From: CAZGAQ01 sp964523405
GTDB lineage: Bacteria > Planctomycetota > Phycisphaerae > UBA1845 > Fen-1342
Length of the DNA stretch: 59,325 nt
NCBI GenBank assembly: GCA_964523405.1
Contig: CAZGAQ010000034.1
Span: 1-59,325, forward strand
Direction: 5' to 3'
This document shows positions 33,359 through 43,000 of the stretch, one piece after another. The notes below the pieces were generated by a model, which made no database searches, was not told the DNA's origin, and worked only from the letters and a program-made list of their open reading frames with translations. A program made the translations under genes and the position numbers. Position 1 is the stretch's first letter, and each line of letters begins with the position of its first letter.

Positions 33359-34171
33359 ATGAAGCGAGCGATTCAGCAGTTGACGGTGGCGCTTCTAATT
33401 GGGGGTTGCGTGGCCGCTGGCGCGTATGCCGAGGAGAGTGAGGTCGCCAGCACCATCCGCAGTCTGCAGGCCGAGCAGCAGCAACTCCGGGCCGAGGTGA
33501 ATGGTCTCAAAGCCGAGATTCAGAGTCTGCGCAAGCAGCTGGCGGAGCTGCAGAAGAGCCAAGAGGCCGGCGCCAGTGCGGCTGCGCCGTCAGCGGTGCC
33601 GGCGGGGGCCCAGGCGAACACTCTGACGCAGATCGACAAGAAATTGGATCGCATCGCCGCGGATCTCGCGGCGCTGAAGCGGGACAGTGCTGCCGCACGG
33701 CCCGAAGTGCGGCGGCCGGCGACGGAGTTGATCGGCAAAGCGGCGCCGGAGTTTGCGCTGACTTCCCGGGCCGGCGCCGCCGTCTCGAACAAGGAGTTTG
33801 CCAATCGGCGCGCGACCGTGCTGAACTTCGTGGCGCCCACGTGCGGTTTCTGTGCCCGACAACTGCCGAAGATTGACCAGGTGCGCGCCGAGTTTGAACC
33901 CAAGGGCGTGCGCTTCGTGAACATCAGCGAGCACATGGGAGACAAGGTGTTCACACCGGAAGAAGCGGAGGCCAAATACCAAAGCGTGGGTTCCAGCCTC
34001 GAATTGGCCATCGACCCCGGGAACAAGATTGGGCAGCTGTTCAAAGCGACTTCGTATCCCACGATGTTCGTGATCCGACCCGATGGTGTGGTGGCGCAGG
34101 TCAACATCGGCGCCAAGGAGAACATCGATGAGTTGTTGCGCCAGCAATTGACCGCGATGCTGGGCAACTAG
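33359..34171 (+). CDS. Exported TlpA/AhpC-type thioredoxin-like protein with coiled coil
   Basis: 270 residues. The ATG at 33359 has GGGAG about 9 bases upstream; residues 1-24 are a signal peptide ('VALLIGGCVAAGAYAEE'). Residues about 28-110 are a Gln/Leu/Glu-rich coiled coil ('STIRSLQAEQQQLRAEVNGL') with an Ala/Pro break. Residues about 118-270 are a TlpA-like redoxin: 'LIGKAAPEFALT', 'LNFVAPTCGFCARQLP' with the CxxC pair at Cys162 and Cys165, and the cis-Pro loop 'SYPTMFVI'. The protein should act on thiols outside the cytoplasm. The surrounding exported proteins carry very many cysteines, so a role in making or keeping their disulfides is plausible, but this is inferred from position only. 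Confidence 0.88.
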   Translation: MKRAIQQLTVALLIGGCVAAGAYAEESEVASTIRSLQAEQQQLRAEVNGLKAEIQSLRKQLAELQKSQEAGASAAAPSAVPAGAQANTLTQIDKKLDRIAADLAALKRDSAAARPEVRRPATELIGKAAPEFALTSRAGAAVSNKEFANRRATVLNFVAPTCGFCARQLPKIDQVRAEFEPKGVRFVNISEHMGDKVFTPEEAEAKYQSVGSSLELAIDPGNKIGQLFKATSYPTMFVIRPDGVVAQVNIGAKENIDELLRQQLTAMLGN

Positions 34172-34239
34172 CGCGTCCCGGCCGCCGCAATCGGCACCCG
34201 CTTGGCGTGACAGAAGGCGGCTCGGCGCCACGGCGTGGG

Positions 34240-37200
34240 CTATTCGTCCGCGGGGAAGCAGCCGGCGCAAGTGTCACAGGCTCCGGCATAGCATCCGGCA
34301 AACAGGCTGAAATCAGCGCCAGTCACGCATCCGTCGCCATCGAAGTCAGCAATCCGGCCGGGGTCTCCCGGCGCGTAGCACGAGCCGTAGTAGCCGGCGA
34401 AGATCGCGAAATCGGCCCCGCCGATGATGTGCAGGCCGTCGTCGTGCAGGTCGAAGGCGCAATGCACGCAGGCGCGAGCGAGCTCGTCGCACCGGGCGCA
34501 CCCATCACCGCACGGTGAGCCGGTCCCAACACACACGCCGCTCTGGCACGCGTCCACGGTCGTGCAGTACAAGCCATCGTCGCATGCGGTGCCGTCCGCG
34601 CAGGCCGTGTGCGTGCAATTCCCGGTATCGCAGGCGTCGACGGTGCAGGGGTTGCCGTCATCACATTCCGCGGCGCCTGCACATGGCCGGCAGACATCCA
34701 GGTCCTCGTCGCAATGCTCCAGGTCCGCGCACGGGGGGGTGCCGCTCTGGCAGGCGCCGGCCCAGCAGCTTTCCGTGCCATTGCAGAAGAGGCCGTCCGT
34801 GCAGGGGGCGCCGTCGGCGCGGGGCGTATGGACGCAGCCAGCGAGTCCGGCGCACGTATCCTCGGTGCACGGGTTGCTATCGTCGCAGTCGCTGTCCTGC
34901 TGGCAGATGGCGGCCCGGGCGCGAAGCGCGCTGAAGTCTTGTGTGGTCACGCCGTCGTCGAAGATGTTGGGTGCCCCGAATGTGCTGTGGATGCCGTCGT
35001 CATAGCGGGCCGTCGGCCGGATGAGTCCGCTCGGGTTCTCGGCCAGGAGGCACACCTCGTCCCCGCCGATGCCGCTGGGTGGCGCGACGCCCTCGCCGGC
35101 CGGTCCGAAGACCACCTGCCCGCCCGCATCGGTAATGGTGAGTTGCCAGTTCTTGTTGGAGACCTTGAAGCTCTCGGGTGTGATGTACGTATCGGCGCCG
35201 CCGTCCACCGCCTGCACATTGATCCACCAGTCGCCCTGGTTGGGATCAAAGCTGACCTCGTCCGGTGCATCCTGGGCGATGGTGATGATGGCGCCGATGC
35301 GCAGGTCGGACCAGAGCGTGTGCTGGGAGAGCGTCAGAGTTTCCACGGTGTGCCCGGAGCCGCCGGTGTCGTCGCTGATCACCAGGTGCCAGCCGCGGGC
35401 GTCGAGATGGTCCGTCGTGACGACGAGTTCGAACCAGTCGCCGCCGTTGCCGGCCACGCGTCCCCAATAGGTGTCCGTGCCGTTATCGCGGAGAGAGCGG
35501 TCCGCATCGACCGCGTTGTACTCGTTGAGGATCAGCGGTGTCGCCGCCGTGTGCACGTTTGTTGCGCCGGGGGTTGGCCGATCGAGAGGCAGCGCTGCCG
35601 GGGTTCCGTCGGGGTACTTGCCGAAGGCGCAGTTCGGTTCCAGGGCCGGGTAATTGAGGTAGTCCAGCAGGCGGCCATCGGCATCATACAGGCCCACGTG
35701 ACCGCCGGTTGCGCTCAGGCGGAAACTGGTATGCAGGGGGCCATCTGCGGGCTCCGCGTCGGCCCAGACGATGATGCGGCTGTTGGCGTCGAGAACCGCG
35801 GTGGGCGGAAAAGCCCACTGGTGCGGGATGGCGTAGTCGTCACTGAGCCACAATGAGCCCAGCGCGCACGGGTTGGAGGACGTGTTGTAGAGCTCCACCC
35901 ACGGTTCTGCCTCGCCGGCTTCATCGCGATTCGCGCCGGTGTTCAGCGGTAACACTTCGTTGATCCACACTGCCGGCAGTTCGGCCAGGGCACCGGCCAC
36001 GCTGTTGGGGGCGCCGGGGGTGCCGGTCGGCGCGAGACTGGCGGCCCAGTTGGCGGGGCGGCCGTTGTCGTGCGTCGGGTCGCGGAGTTCGAGGGAGGGT
36101 CCGCCGCCGTCGGGGCTGGTCGGCCAGGGCGGGTCGTCATCGTAGCTGACCACCGTGATCAGGGCGCCGGATGGGGAGCGTAGCTCGAGCGTCGCGCCGC
36201 TGGGGTTGAGGTTTCCGGGGAACTGGCCGCAGATGTAGAAGCCGCCCCCATAGGCCGTGCGCAGGACGACGTCGTTCTTGGCGATCACGCCGTATTGCTG
36301 GGGCAGGAGCACGGTGCCGGGGCGGAAGACGAAATCGGCGCCGCTCAGAGTCCAGTCGGTGAGGTCGACGGCGTCAGTGGTCGACGGGTTGTACAGCTCG
36401 ACGTAGGCGCGGTCGGCGCCGCTTGCGGGGTTGTACATGATTTCACTGATGACGATCGGTGGCGTGGGCAGCTGCGCTGCGGGAATCTCGCCCGGGACCC
36501 GATGGGTCACGAATAGGTGCGTGCGGCGGCGGGGGAGGTAGTCGTTCAGGATGATGTCCACCGCGGCGGTCAGCGTCTGGGCCTGGCCGTACTGGCCCCA
36601 CTTCGTGCGGTCCAGCTCCGCTTCGGGGGCGATGGGGTCGCGCAGCTGGGCGATCCGGTTCTCGTAGTAGCCGGGCGCCAGGAGCTGGTCCGTGACGGTG
36701 CGGAGCCGCCGGAAGAACATGGCGCGAATGTCCGGGTCGGCGTAGAGCGCATCGATGAGATAGTTCCACAGGTAATCGAATTTCTGGTGCTGGCTGTTGC
36801 CGAACAGCGGGTGACTGGGGGAGACGTTCACGCGTCCCACGTCGTCATTGTCCGCCCAAATGCCGTCACTGAGGACGGGGCCGCCGGCACCGTAGTTGCG
36901 CCCGAAGGTCAGGTCCAGGTCCCAGGGCTGCATAAACCAGCGTTGGGTGCCCTCGGTGTCGCGATACAGGAAGTAGTTCTTGGCCACCTGGTCGTTGTTA
37001 TGGATGAGTACCATGCCGGCCAGGTAGTTTAGCATCGCGGGCAGGTCGATGTTGTCGAAGAGATAGGCGCGGCGCGCGACCGGATCCGCGCCGTTGATAT
37101 TCAGCAGGAGTTCGTAGATGTCCGTGTTGTTGTCCCACTCGCGGGCGTGCTTCTGGTAGTACCAGGCGATGCTGGAAAGGCTCACGGCGTGGCAGTCGTT

Positions 37201-38517
37201 GTACGCCTTGTACCAGGCATTGTCGGCGCCCAGGCCGTTGTACTCCAGATAGTCATCGTCCATCGCCATGCGAAACGTGTACAGGCCGTAGAACTGGCCA
37301 TTCTGTTGCAGGCGTACGTGAAAGGCCTGGCAGTGCGAGCCGCCGGTGTCGCGCAAGGTCTCGTGGGCCAGGATTTCCCGCAGGTAGCTCTTGTCCGAGT
37401 AGTCGCTCTGCAGGTCAAACTGGTCCAGCGGGAGCGCCAGGTGGGCCGGATCGCGCAAGTCATGCCCGTGCGGCATGTGTATCTTCCAGTTCTTCTTGGG
37501 CCACGACCGCGAAGTCTGTCCGCGCGCGCGCATCTGGATATTGTCGTAGAGCGTGCCGTTGAAATAGAGAACGGCCGGCTCGAGTTCATCCGTGTTGTAG
37601 TGGGCCAGCAGTTCCGCGTAGTCGTTGGGGTCCATGTACCAATGCAGCGCGGGCAGCGCGGTCGTCCAGGTCACGCTGGCGACCTTGGTGCCGTCATAGC
37701 GGATCGTGTCGTCGGTGCGCGGGTACTGCATGCTGCCGCCGTCACCCGTCGCGACGATCCGAAAGCGAATCAGCGTTTCGGCACTCTGCCCCGGGATGAC
37801 GGCGCCATACGCGTCGTCTCCGGCAGCGATCATCGGGACAGTCACTTCCGGGTCGAAGTTCACGACGTACGTGAGCTGCACGCTGTTCGCATCCTGGACC
37901 TGTGCCGTGACAGCCAGTGCGGCTTGCGGCTGGGGCTCCCGAGGGAACTGCACGTTGGCGATCCAGGGGAGCGGTCCGGTTACCGCCACGCTGTTAGCGG
38001 CACGCACCGTGTGGCCCGCGGTCGCCGTGCAAGCGCGCCAGTTGCGCGGGGTGTCGTGCGGCAGGGCGGGGTCCACCAGCTCGAGGGACGGCCCCAGGCC
38101 ATCGGGTGTCACGGGCCACGGCGGCTCATCCGTGTACGTCACGTGATCCACGAGCTGGCCGCTCCCGTCCCGCAGTGCGAGCGTCTCGCCGCTGTTGCTG
38201 AGCGCGGCCGAGTAGACGAAGTCAGGCGCGGTTCCGTAGCGGCTCTGAAACGTGGCCGCATCGCGTGCCAGCACGAGAAAGCCGTGCGGCGCGATGGTGG
38301 CACCGGGCGGAAACGAGAACCCGAGCCCTTCGACGGACCAGTTGCCGAGATCGACCGCGTTGGGATCGAGGTTCCGGAGCTCCAGGAATTCGTCACCTTC
38401 CAGGAGTGAATTGGGGTGGTACATGATCTCGTGAATCACGACTTGCGCGGATGCCAGCGGCGACGCCAGCACCCCGATGGCGCTGCTCAGCAGGAAGACT
38501 CGCAGTTGGTGGAACAT
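34240..38517 (-). CDS. Giant exported LTD-CotH-dockerin-like protein
   Basis: 1425 residues. The ATG at 38517 is 5 bases after GGAGG and opens a signal peptide ('FLLSSAIGVLASPLASAQ'). Domains in order: LTD 1 (about 26-150, 'VVIHEIMYHPNS'); CotH kinase-like domain (about 290-660); LTD 2 (about 690, 'IVISEIMYNPAS'); LTD 3 (about 852, 'VWINEVLPLN'); and an LTD-like 'LILNEYNAVDAD' domain (about 995-1190). Cys-rich 'NPCTxDxC' modules follow (about 1205-1350), then a dockerin-like pair of EF-hand-like loops ('GGADFAIFAGYYGSCY', 'DFDGDGCVTGADFSLFAGCY'). CotH landmarks are intact: 'SRSWPKKNWKIHMP' with lysines and 'WDLDLTFG' with the acidic pair. CotH proteins are atypical kinases of exported proteins. 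A strong promoter lies about 100 bases upstream. Convergent with the thioredoxin-like gene. Confidence 0.9.
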   Translation of the reverse strand: MFHQLRVFLLSSAIGVLASPLASAQVVIHEIMYHPNSLLEGDEFLELRNLDPNAVDLGNWSVEGLGFSFPPGATIAPHGFLVLARDAATFQSRYGTAPDFVYSAALSNSGETLALRDGSGQLVDHVTYTDEPPWPVTPDGLGPSLELVDPALPHDTPRNWRACTATAGHTVRAANSVAVTGPLPWIANVQFPREPQPQAALAVTAQVQDANSVQLTYVVNFDPEVTVPMIAAGDDAYGAVIPGQSAETLIRFRIVATGDGGSMQYPRTDDTIRYDGTKVASVTWTTALPALHWYMDPNDYAELLAHYNTDELEPAVLYFNGTLYDNIQMRARGQTSRSWPKKNWKIHMPHGHDLRDPAHLALPLDQFDLQSDYSDKSYLREILAHETLRDTGGSHCQAFHVRLQQNGQFYGLYTFRMAMDDDYLEYNGLGADNAWYKAYNDCHAVSLSSIAWYYQKHAREWDNNTDIYELLLNINGADPVARRAYLFDNIDLPAMLNYLAGMVLIHNNDQVAKNYFLYRDTEGTQRWFMQPWDLDLTFGRNYGAGGPVLSDGIWADNDDVGRVNVSPSHPLFGNSQHQKFDYLWNYLIDALYADPDIRAMFFRRLRTVTDQLLAPGYYENRIAQLRDPIAPEAELDRTKWGQYGQAQTLTAAVDIILNDYLPRRRTHLFVTHRVPGEIPAAQLPTPPIVISEIMYNPASGADRAYVELYNPSTTDAVDLTDWTLSGADFVFRPGTVLLPQQYGVIAKNDVVLRTAYGGGFYICGQFPGNLNPSGATLELRSPSGALITVVSYDDDPPWPTSPDGGGPSLELRDPTHDNGRPANWAASLAPTGTPGAPNSVAGALAELPAVWINEVLPLNTGANRDEAGEAEPWVELYNTSSNPCALGSLWLSDDYAIPHQWAFPPTAVLDANSRIIVWADAEPADGPLHTSFRLSATGGHVGLYDADGRLLDYLNYPALEPNCAFGKYPDGTPAALPLDRPTPGATNVHTAATPLILNEYNAVDADRSLRDNGTDTYWGRVAGNGGDWFELVVTTDHLDARGWHLVISDDTGGSGHTVETLTLSQHTLWSDLRIGAIITIAQDAPDEVSFDPNQGDWWINVQAVDGGADTYITPESFKVSNKNWQLTITDAGGQVVFGPAGEGVAPPSGIGGDEVCLLAENPSGLIRPTARYDDGIHSTFGAPNIFDDGVTTQDFSALRARAAICQQDSDCDDSNPCTEDTCAGLAGCVHTPRADGAPCTDGLFCNGTESCWAGACQSGTPPCADLEHCDEDLDVCRPCAGAAECDDGNPCTVDACDTGNCTHTACADGTACDDGLYCTTVDACQSGVCVGTGSPCGDGCARCDELARACVHCAFDLHDDGLHIIGGADFAIFAGYYGSCYAPGDPGRIADFDGDGCVTGADFSLFAGCYAGACDTCAGCFPADE

Positions 38518-39089
38518 GGTATCCTCCGCCAAGACGCTGCGCCGCCGAGTACCGCGACTCGGTCGCGATGTTCAAGTGCCGAATGCCCCACGACCGCAAT
38601 GCGACGCGTCCCGAACACCCCTATTATACAACCAGACGTGCCGCTTGCAAACGAGGGCGGCACTGCTGGGCGTGTGACGGCGCCGCGATGGCCGGAGGAG
38701 CGCTCGGGGCGTCAGCCGTGTCCACGTCCATCGGCGAGGAGCGTGCGCTGCCCGGGGTATCGAATCCTGAGTGCACCTGTGACAGTCTGTCGGCGTGCGC
38801 GCACGGTACCCTCTATGGGCGTGTTCCCGTTCCGCGGCAAGATGTATTGCGGCGTTCGGCTGCGCCGTATCGCAAGCAACGTTGGGCAGCGCGGCATGCG
38901 ATCCATCTCGGTTGCGCCCCGCATGTGCGATGCGTAGAGCCTGACCCACCCCAGTATGTATCTTGACGCGGGGAGTGCCGCAGACCAATCTGCACAGGGT
39001 GGCTGGCGATCGTCACGGAGTTCTCTCCGGCTGCGGTGACGTGGCCGTAACCGTGAAGCACGAGGCGACAGGCGCAGTGGGGCAAACAA
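38518..39089. other. Divergent intergenic region between LTD-CotH gene and luxR-type gene
   Basis: 572 bases. It contains the minus-strand promoter above and a short inverted repeat (CCGAGT...ACTCGG near 38547-38562) in the leader. Toward the plus strand there is TTGACG at 38963-38968 with a poor -10. No gene is supportable; open frames on both strands overlap without domains. Confidence 0.4.
38623..38650 (-). promoter_or_regulatory. Sigma70-type promoter for the LTD-CotH gene
   Basis: Read on the minus strand: TTGCAA (38645-38650), 16 bases, then TATAAT (38623-38628). The -10 is perfect and the -35 matches four of six. Predicted start near 38615 gives a leader of about 98 bases to the ATG at 38517. 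Confidence 0.55.
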
Positions 39090-39455
39090 ATGGGCGCGAA
39101 GACACCAACGGGCTGGGCCGTGCGCGGGGGTGTAATCCGGAGAAGTATCAAGACCAAGGAAGGTATTGAACATCCCCAATTGGTTGCGGCCGCAGAGTGG
39201 GAGTGGATCAACAAGTGCCTGGGGCTAACGCCGCGTCAGAGTGATGTGGCGCGGCTCTTGTGTCAGGGGTGTGATTCCCGGGCGATCGCAGCGCAGATGC
39301 GGGTTTCCCCCAACACGGTCCGGATGCACATGCACATGCTGCTGCATCGCTGCGGTGTCCGCGACCGCGTGGGGCTGGTGCTGGCGATCCTCGCGGTGCA
39401 GCGGGCGGCGGGTGGTGTGCGTAAGCGTTCGCGCGGTGTGCTGCCGCGCACATGA
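39090..39455 (+). CDS. Stand-alone LuxR-type HTH regulator
   Basis: 121 residues, ribosome site weak (GTGGGG). Residues about 44-105 are a LuxR/GerE-type helix-turn-helix: 'LTPRQSDVARLLCQG', 'SRAIAAQMRVSPNTVRMHMH' and 'LLHRCGVRDRVGLVLAIL'. The N-terminal about 40 residues are too short to be a receiver or signal-binding domain, so activity would be set by expression level or by a partner. The C-terminus is basic. It sits alone between a divergent LTD-CotH gene and a downstream LTD-CotH-like giant on its own strand, which makes these genes obvious candidate targets. That is inferred from position. Confidence 0.8.
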   Translation: MGAKTPTGWAVRGGVIRRSIKTKEGIEHPQLVAAAEWEWINKCLGLTPRQSDVARLLCQGCDSRAIAAQMRVSPNTVRMHMHMLLHRCGVRDRVGLVLAILAVQRAAGGVRKRSRGVLPRT

Positions 39456-40035
39456 TTGTGTTGGGTGCCGTGTAAGTATGTCAGTGTGCGCGCACGACGA
39501 CGCGCGCGCTTGGCTGGGACGACTAAGAACGCCACAGGCAAGTCGCCTGCAGTGGGGAGTAAATGCGAAAACGTGTGCAGGCTGCGGTGCGTCGGTGCTA
39601 CAATTGGATGTATCTACTTGAATGTAGCATAATGTGTACTACGAGGTCGCGTTGACAGCGACCAGCTGAACCGATACGATGCGAAGCGCATGGGGTTGGT
39701 CGTTGGTGGCGCGTTAAGCGCCTGCCAATGACGACGGCTTTTGGGCGACTGTACTCGGTTGGAGTTGGCAGATCAGTCGCGGGTGAGGAGCAATCATGGT
39801 GAAGGGCCGAACCGGGGCACACACTCAGGGCCGGTAGACGCGGCATTTCTCTCGGCAACTCTCGGGCCGACGTTGGCGCACCAGATTGGTGCCGCGTGCC
39901 AGAAGGTGACATTTCGGGTGTTCGGGCGCGAGCCGGGACCGGGCGCGACCGCGGTTTCATGCGGCCGCTAGAGAGCCATTGTCTGGCGCAGGCCGGCACG
40001 GTGGCGGGTCCACGTTTTGGTGTGGGAGCAGAACA
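39456..40035. other. Intergenic region upstream of the largest gene
   Basis: 580 bases. No gene is supportable. A local AT-rich stretch around 39600-39640 contains a promoter candidate. A long minus-strand frame across 39598-40233 is an artefact of composition. Confidence 0.4.
39604..39633 (+). promoter_or_regulatory. Weak promoter candidate for the 40036-48183 gene
   Basis: TTGGAT (39604-39609), 18 bases, CATAAT (39628-39633), in an AT-rich island within GC-rich sequence. It would give a leader of about 400 bases. Confidence 0.3.
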
Positions 40036-43000
40036 ATGCAAGCAGCGCGCGTGGCCGCGGGGTGGGCCGTGGCGGTGATGTGTGGTGTGAGTGCGGCGCA
40101 GTCGATCGTCATTAACGAGATTCATTACCATCCAAGCAACAGTGCCGTCCAACCGGGGGAAAACGCCGAAGACCTGCAGTTTATCGAGTTGTGCAATATC
40201 GGTTCCGGCACGGTGGATCTGAGTGGCTGGCACTTGGCGGATGCCGTGCAGTGCACGATCCCGGCGGGCACACAGCTGAGTGCCGGTGCGTATCTGCTTA
40301 CGGCCGCCAACCCGACCTTCCTGCGGGCGAAGGTGGGGACGATTCCGACAGAGGTGCAGATTATTGCGTGGGACGCCGGGGCCGACCTGCCCAACGGCGG
40401 GGGTGTGGTTCAGTTGCTGGACAGCGTGGCGACGGTGATTGACGCCGTCACGTACGACGATGCATTCCCGTGGCCGGTGGAGGCGGATGGCTTCGGTCCG
40501 ACGCTGGAACTGGTCAACCCCAAATACGACAACGCGGTGGGCACCGTGTGGCGCGCGTCACCGGTGACGGACGGGAGTCCGGGCACCGTGAACGGGGCCT
40601 GGACAGACAGCCCGATCGTGCTTTCCGAAGCGCCCGTGCGCCGTGCGGTCATTGCGACGCTCCCCAACGTGGCGGTTACGTTTGCCGAGCCCGTACAGAA
40701 TGTGGTGGCGAGCAATCTGACCGTCAACAGCTCGCTGGCCACCAGCGTGGCTTGCGCCACGTGCTCGGGCGGCGTGGGCGCCGGCCCGTACGTCTTCAGT
40801 GGCTTTGCCGCGCCGGGCACGAGCCCGATCAGCGTGGCGCTGGCGCCGGGCGCCATTCAGGACCTCGCGGGACACGCGTTTGCGGGGGACAACTGGCTGT
40901 ACGCGTTTCAGACGCCGGCCGTCGTCATCAATGAAATTCACTACCATCCCGTCGACGCACACCCGAACGCCGAGTTCATTGAGCTCTACAACGCGGAGGC
41001 GGCGCCGATCGACATTTCCGGCTGGAAGTTGTACGAGTTCGCCAGTCCGGGCTACACGTTCCCGCAAGGCACATCTCTGCCGGCGGGCGGGTGTGTGGTG
41101 GTTGCCAAGGACCCCAATGTCCTGTACGCGGCCACCGGCGTGACGACCATTCACTCGTGGGGGGCTGGCGACAGCCTGTCGAATAGCGGCGAGCCGATCC
41201 GGCTGGACAACGCCCAGGGCATCATGGTGGACCGGGTCGAGTACGACGATGCGGCCCCGTGGCCTTTGACGCCCGACGGAGGCGGGCCTTCGCTCGAATT
41301 GATCAATCCGGCGTTTGACAATGCGCAGGGGAACGCGTGGCACGCCTCGCTCCAGCCCGAGGGCACTCCGGGTGCGGCAAACAGCGTGTGGAGCAACGCG
41401 CCGCGGGTCATCAGCGAGGCGCCCGGACGGAGCGGGGCGGTGGAGTTCCTGACGTCGATCACGGTTGTCTTCAACACGCCGGTGAGCGGAGTGGACGCCA
41501 ACGACCTGCTCGTGGCAGGCAGTCCGGCCACGACGGTCGCGCCCGCGGCCGGACCGGCGGACACGTATACATTTTCCGGCTTCGCGGCGCCGCCAACGGG
41601 CGCGGTGACCATCACGCTCAGTTCCGGCGGCATCGAGGACGCATTGGGGCATCCCTTCCAAGGGGACACGTGGACGGTGTCGGTTGGCCAGGTCATCGTG
41701 ATTAACGAGATTCACTATCACCCCGCTGATCCGAATGGCACCGCAGAGTTTCTGGAGCTCTACAACGCGGGGTCCAACAGCGTGGACCTGAGCGGTTGGG
41801 CCATGAGCGACGGCGTGACCCTGGATTTTCCGGCCGGGACATCGATGGGCCCCGGTCAGTATCTGGTGCTGGCTGGCGAGCCGGCGACGCTCGCCAGCTT
41901 GAACATTCCTTGCCCGGTGCTGGCCTGGGTGGGGGACACGCGGCTGAGCAATGGCGGCGAGCGGGTGGCGATTGTGGACGCGGCCGGCGATCTGATCGAC
42001 GCCGTCGAGTATTCCGACGGAGGGCAGTGGCCGGCGCAGGCCGATGGTCACGGGCCCTCGCTCGAGTTGATCAATCCGCACCTGCCGAACCAGTATGGTT
42101 CGGCGTGGAAGGCGTCGACGGCGGCATACGGCACGCCGGGGGCCGCGAACAGCCGGTATCAAGCGGCACCACCGCCCATCATTTCGGGCGTGATTCACGA
42201 TCCGCCGATTCCGGCGCCCCTGCAGGATGTGCGCATCACGGCGATGGTGATTGACGATCAGCCGGACCCGAACGTCACGCTGTACTACCGGGCGGACCAG
42301 GATCCGACCAGCGCGTACACCGCGGTGCCGATGTACGACGACGGTTTCCACGGAGATGGCGCGGCGGGCGACCTTCAATACGGGGCGATCGTGCCGGGGC
42401 TGGCGGACGGCCAGCGTCTGGATTTCACGATTCGCGCCACGGACGGGACGAGCACGACGGCGGCACCGCCCGGGCATGACACACTCAACGCGGGCGAGTT
42501 CCCGGCGCAGACTTATTTGTGCAAGTTTCAGACCCCGCCGTACTACTACACCGAGTTTCCCACGTACCACCTGATCACAACACAGCACACACGGAACGTG
42601 CAGGAAAACCACAGTCTCCCAACGGTGCAGTTCGAGAGCCCGTACGACGCGACGTTCATTCGTTGCAGCCAGACGGGGCAGTGTGAAGTGTTCTACAACG
42701 TGATGGAGCACTATCGCGGGGCGAGCAGCTTGTGGCAGCATCCGCACTCGTTTCACATCGATTTCAACGACGATCAGCCCCTGCAGTCCGAGATGGGCTT
42801 CAAGCTGACGCGGCTGCTGCTGATGTCGCAGCGCCTGGTCAAGTCGCATCTCGGACATCGGTTCTTCCGGGAAGCCTTCGACGGCGACATCCTGGCGCCG
42901 CGGACGCAGTTCGTACGCTTCAACACTTGCCCGTTGAGCGGGGGCGGCGTGCAGGACTTCATCTACATCAACATCGAACGAATGGATGACGACTTCCTGC

